64,000 nucleotides of DNA from G963678255 sp963678255. GTDB taxonomy: Bacteria; Cloacimonadota; Cloacimonadia; Cloacimonadales; WRIO01. Below are positions 62,148 through 64,000 of the stretch, one piece after another. Positions within the stretch are counted from its first letter, which is position 1. Every line of letters begins with the position of its first letter. The stretch spans positions 248,001 to 312,000 of the forward strand of contig CAXXTW010000002.1 of the NCBI GenBank assembly GCA_963678255.2, in the 5' to 3' direction. The notes under the pieces were generated by a model that saw only the letters and a program-made list of their open reading frames with translations, was not told where the DNA came from and did not search any database. The position numbers were made by a program, and so were the translations under genes.

Positions 62148-62843
62148 ATGCAAAATTATAAAAATTATTATAAAGAGTTTTTAGGGATTGATGAAAAAGA
62201 ACTAAAAGTGAATAAAGTCAATATTTTCAAATCTGAATATCGAGTACTACCGATATGTCAGAATCATTATTTTCCGATTATTATTACTCAATGGAATAAT
62301 ATCCCGATAATATCTTGTCTTGAGGAATATTTTCAATTATTTCAACAGAAAGAAATTAAATCTATTGAAGATTTTAAGAAAGAGATTTCATTAGATATTC
62401 CTGATATTCAATGGATCAATTACAAACGTTATGCCTTTGAACAGAAAACCTTATCTTTACAAACCAATTCAGTACCTTTAGATTTAGATTTGTATTTAAA
62501 AATATCTAAGAACAAAGATATTTCTTTATTACCACAAGCTCATAGAATTCTTATAGAAGAAAGGAAATTATTTGTTATAATTCAAGAAAATAGAATACTA
62601 TCACAGGCTTATGAAAGTGATGTTTTTTCAAAAAGTGGTAATATATCAGTCAATACATTTGAACAATTTCGTAACAAGGGATATGGAAAAGAAGTCGTTA
62701 AAGGTGCAGTTAATTACTCATTAAATCATGACCATTTACCCATTTATATGGTAAAAGAAGCTAATATCGCATCAATAAGAGTAGCAGAATCAGTTGGATT
62801 TAGTTTTAAGTCTAATGAGTGTTGTGGTTATTTGAAAAAATAA
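62148..62843 (+). CDS. GNAT-family acetyltransferase-like protein
   Basis: 231 residues. The C-terminal 80 residues carry a GNAT fold: ISVNTFEQFRNKGYGKEVVK (acetyl-CoA loop R-N-K-G-Y-G) followed by IYMVKEANIASIRVAESVGF, the typical N-x-A-S-x-x-x-A-x-x-x-G-F end. The N-terminal 140 residues look like a second, more diverged half with no motif I know. Cytoplasmic, no signal. It is divergent from selA with a repeat array and the selA leader in between. Substrate unknown. Confidence 0.75.
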   Translation: MQNYKNYYKEFLGIDEKELKVNKVNIFKSEYRVLPICQNHYFPIIITQWNNIPIISCLEEYFQLFQQKEIKSIEDFKKEISLDIPDIQWINYKRYAFEQKTLSLQTNSVPLDLDLYLKISKNKDISLLPQAHRILIEERKLFVIIQENRILSQAYESDVFSKSGNISVNTFEQFRNKGYGKEVVKGAVNYSLNHDHLPIYMVKEANIASIRVAESVGFSFKSNECCGYLKK

Positions 62844-62881
62844 GTGCTGAAATTCTGAATAAAGATCAAAATGACAGCACT
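62843..62881. terminator. Weak hairpin between convergent genes
   Basis: AGTGCTG (62843-62849) and CAGCACT (62875-62881) with a 25-nt loop; no clear T-run. It lies between the GNAT and prolyl oligopeptidase stops. Confidence 0.3.
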
Positions 62882-62896
62882 AAATGAAATGGCAGT

Positions 62897-64000
62897 TTAG
62901 ATATTCAAATACTTAAAAATAAAAGACCATTTATCTGCAGAAATTTGGAGAAATTTATTGAAGTTGCTGGATCCATGACTAGAATTTGATTGAACATATA
63001 AAAGATATGGATTTTCAGATGAACCCTTTTCTTGTAATTGAGCTGCAAATTTAAAAGAATGGCCAGGAATGACTCTATCATCATGATCAGCCGTTACAAC
63101 CATTGTAATTGGATATTTAACACCCTCTTTGATATTATGAACAGGAGAGTATTTTAATAAGTTTTTAAAATGAATTTCTTCTTCAGGATTACCATATTCA
63201 GCCATCCATCCCCAACCACAAGTGAATTTATGAAAACGGAGCATATCTAAAACTCCCATCATTGGCAAGGCAATTTTAAATAATTCAGGTCTTTGAGTCA
63301 TACAAGCTCCAACTAATAAACCTCCATTGGATCCACCAGCAATCACAGTTTTATCGGGATTGGTATAACCTTCATTAATCATATATTCAGTAGCTGAAAT
63401 AAAGTCATCAAAGACATTTTGTTTATTTAATAACATACCTGCTTCATGCCATTTTTCACCATATTCACCTCCACCTCTGAGGTTAACAATAACAAAAATA
63501 CCGCCTTTATCCATCAAAATAGTACGTTCTATATTAAATATGGGCATTTTAACGTCATTAAAACCGCCATAACCTGTTAAATACACAGGACGATTCCCAT
63601 CCTTTTTCATATCTTTTTTGTAATTAAGTGTCATAGGGATCATCGTTCCATCTTTAGATTTAAAGAAAACTTGTTCTGAGCAGTATTGGTTAAAATCAAG
63701 ATCTATGGGATAAGTATAAAAGAATTTCATTTCATGAGTTAACATATCATAATGGAAAATTTGGCTAGGGCTTACATAGCTATCAAAAGCAAAAAATCCT
63801 TCAGTATCTTCTTTTTTAGACCTTATAAAACTTGCAGATCCAAGAAAAGGCATTTTAATTTCTTTAATTAACTGACCATTTAGTTCAAGAATTTCGATTT
63901 TAGAAAAGACATCTTTGGTAAATATAGCAATGATTTTATTATTTATTATTGTAGCAGAATCGAGTAAATAATCTCTTTCAGGAATTATCAATTTCCAGTT
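62897..64000 (-). CDS. Prolyl oligopeptidase-family serine peptidase (3' part)
   Basis: The frame stays open to base 64000, so the gene begins beyond the window; 367 codons seen. C-terminal alpha/beta-hydrolase domain of S9A: NWKLIIPERDYLLD and YGGFNDVKMPIF lead to the nucleophile loop AGGSNGGLLVGACMTQ. The acidic residue is in VTADHDDRVIPGHSFKFAAQL and the His is in SNSSHGSSNF. The propeller that screens peptides by size lies mostly upstream, outside the window. It cleaves after proline in short peptides. Location (cytoplasm or periplasm) cannot be judged without the N-terminus. Confidence 0.92.
   Translation of the reverse strand, partial: NWKLIIPERDYLLDSATIINNKIIAIFTKDVFSKIEILELNGQLIKEIKMPFLGSASFIRSKKEDTEGFFAFDSYVSPSQIFHYDMLTHEMKFFYTYPIDLDFNQYCSEQVFFKSKDGTMIPMTLNYKKDMKKDGNRPVYLTGYGGFNDVKMPIFNIERTILMDKGGIFVIVNLRGGGEYGEKWHEAGMLLNKQNVFDDFISATEYMINEGYTNPDKTVIAGGSNGGLLVGACMTQRPELFKIALPMMGVLDMLRFHKFTCGWGWMAEYGNPEEEIHFKNLLKYSPVHNIKEGVKYPITMVVTADHDDRVIPGHSFKFAAQLQEKGSSENPYLLYVQSNSSHGSSNFNKFLQISADKWSFIFKYLNI

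Overview
The window is about 64 kb of AT-rich bacterial DNA (roughly 30% G+C by eye) with a standard genetic code. Several stops are TGA, for example inside the ATGA overlap at 11427-11430. The gene content points to a Gram-negative, anaerobe-like organism. There is a two-gene ADP-heptose pathway (rfaE1/rfaE2), a large predicted outer-membrane barrel, indolepyruvate:ferredoxin oxidoreductase (iorA/iorB), a Bat/MoxR cluster, and secreted proteins ending in a YPNPFNP-type C-terminal sorting domain. Together with the low G+C this resembles candidate phylum Cloacimonadota or a relative of the FCB group. That placement is an inference, not a measurement.

Layout. 1-5.7 kb: the 3' end of miaB, a lipoprotein, a complete IS66-type insertion sequence with perfect 15-bp ends and an 8-bp target duplication, about 800 bp without genes, and a PKD-domain secreted protein. 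5.8-24.45 kb: 23 minus-strand genes with no gap above about 15 nt, running der-plsY-purF-rfaE1-rfaE2-rseC-like-folB-folK-glmU-like-HIT-lytR_C-rsfS-argS-phosphodiesterase-small membrane protein-moxR-DUF58-DUF4381-like-batA-batB-batC-xer-M20 peptidase. 24.6-30.9 kb (plus strand): iorAB, nth, exodeoxyribonuclease III and a dCache chemoreceptor. 31.4-33.1 kb (minus): M42 aminopeptidase, cupin, and a CopZ-like metal-binding protein. 33.3-39.4 kb (plus): an uncharacterised lipoprotein / PP2C-like / LEA14-like operon, a CoA-disulfide reductase-rhodanese fusion, a decayed ORF, and a second sorting-domain protein. 39.7-44.5 kb (minus): a small unknown protein, a multi-PAS histidine kinase, a PHP-domain hydrolase and a pilin-like protein. 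44.6-52 kb: a beta-propeller secreted protein, asnB and two glycosyltransferases. 52.1-54.8 kb (minus): a REC-PAS-HisKA protein and a phosphohexomutase. 55.1-61.8 kb (minus): selA-selB followed by a 1097-residue predicted outer-membrane barrel. 62.1-64 kb: a GNAT-like acetyltransferase and the 3' part of a prolyl oligopeptidase.

How the genes work together. The long minus-strand run combines translation and ribosome factors (argS, rsfS, der), envelope precursor supply (plsY, rfaE1/2, a uridylyltransferase), purine and folate synthesis, and the MoxR/Bat module. The selA-selB pair shows that the organism decodes UGA as selenocysteine somewhere, but no selenoprotein, selC or selD was seen here. 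Three secreted proteins carry sorting-type C-termini, so an outer-membrane export system for such cargo is expected elsewhere.

Most unusual signals. (1) Arrays of 11-bp units at 61965-62019 and, in opposite orientation, at 31007-31050 share unit order and end sequence, which suggests an undescribed dispersed repeat. (2) The selA leader contains mutually exclusive hairpins built from one repeated heptamer, one of which ends right at the Shine-Dalgarno sequence. (3) A 19-codon ORF with a run of ten A's overlaps the start of a glycosyltransferase. (4) An unassigned lipoprotein / PP2C-like / LEA14-like operon lies at 33.3-35.6 kb. No tRNA, rRNA or CRISPR array was recognised in the window.
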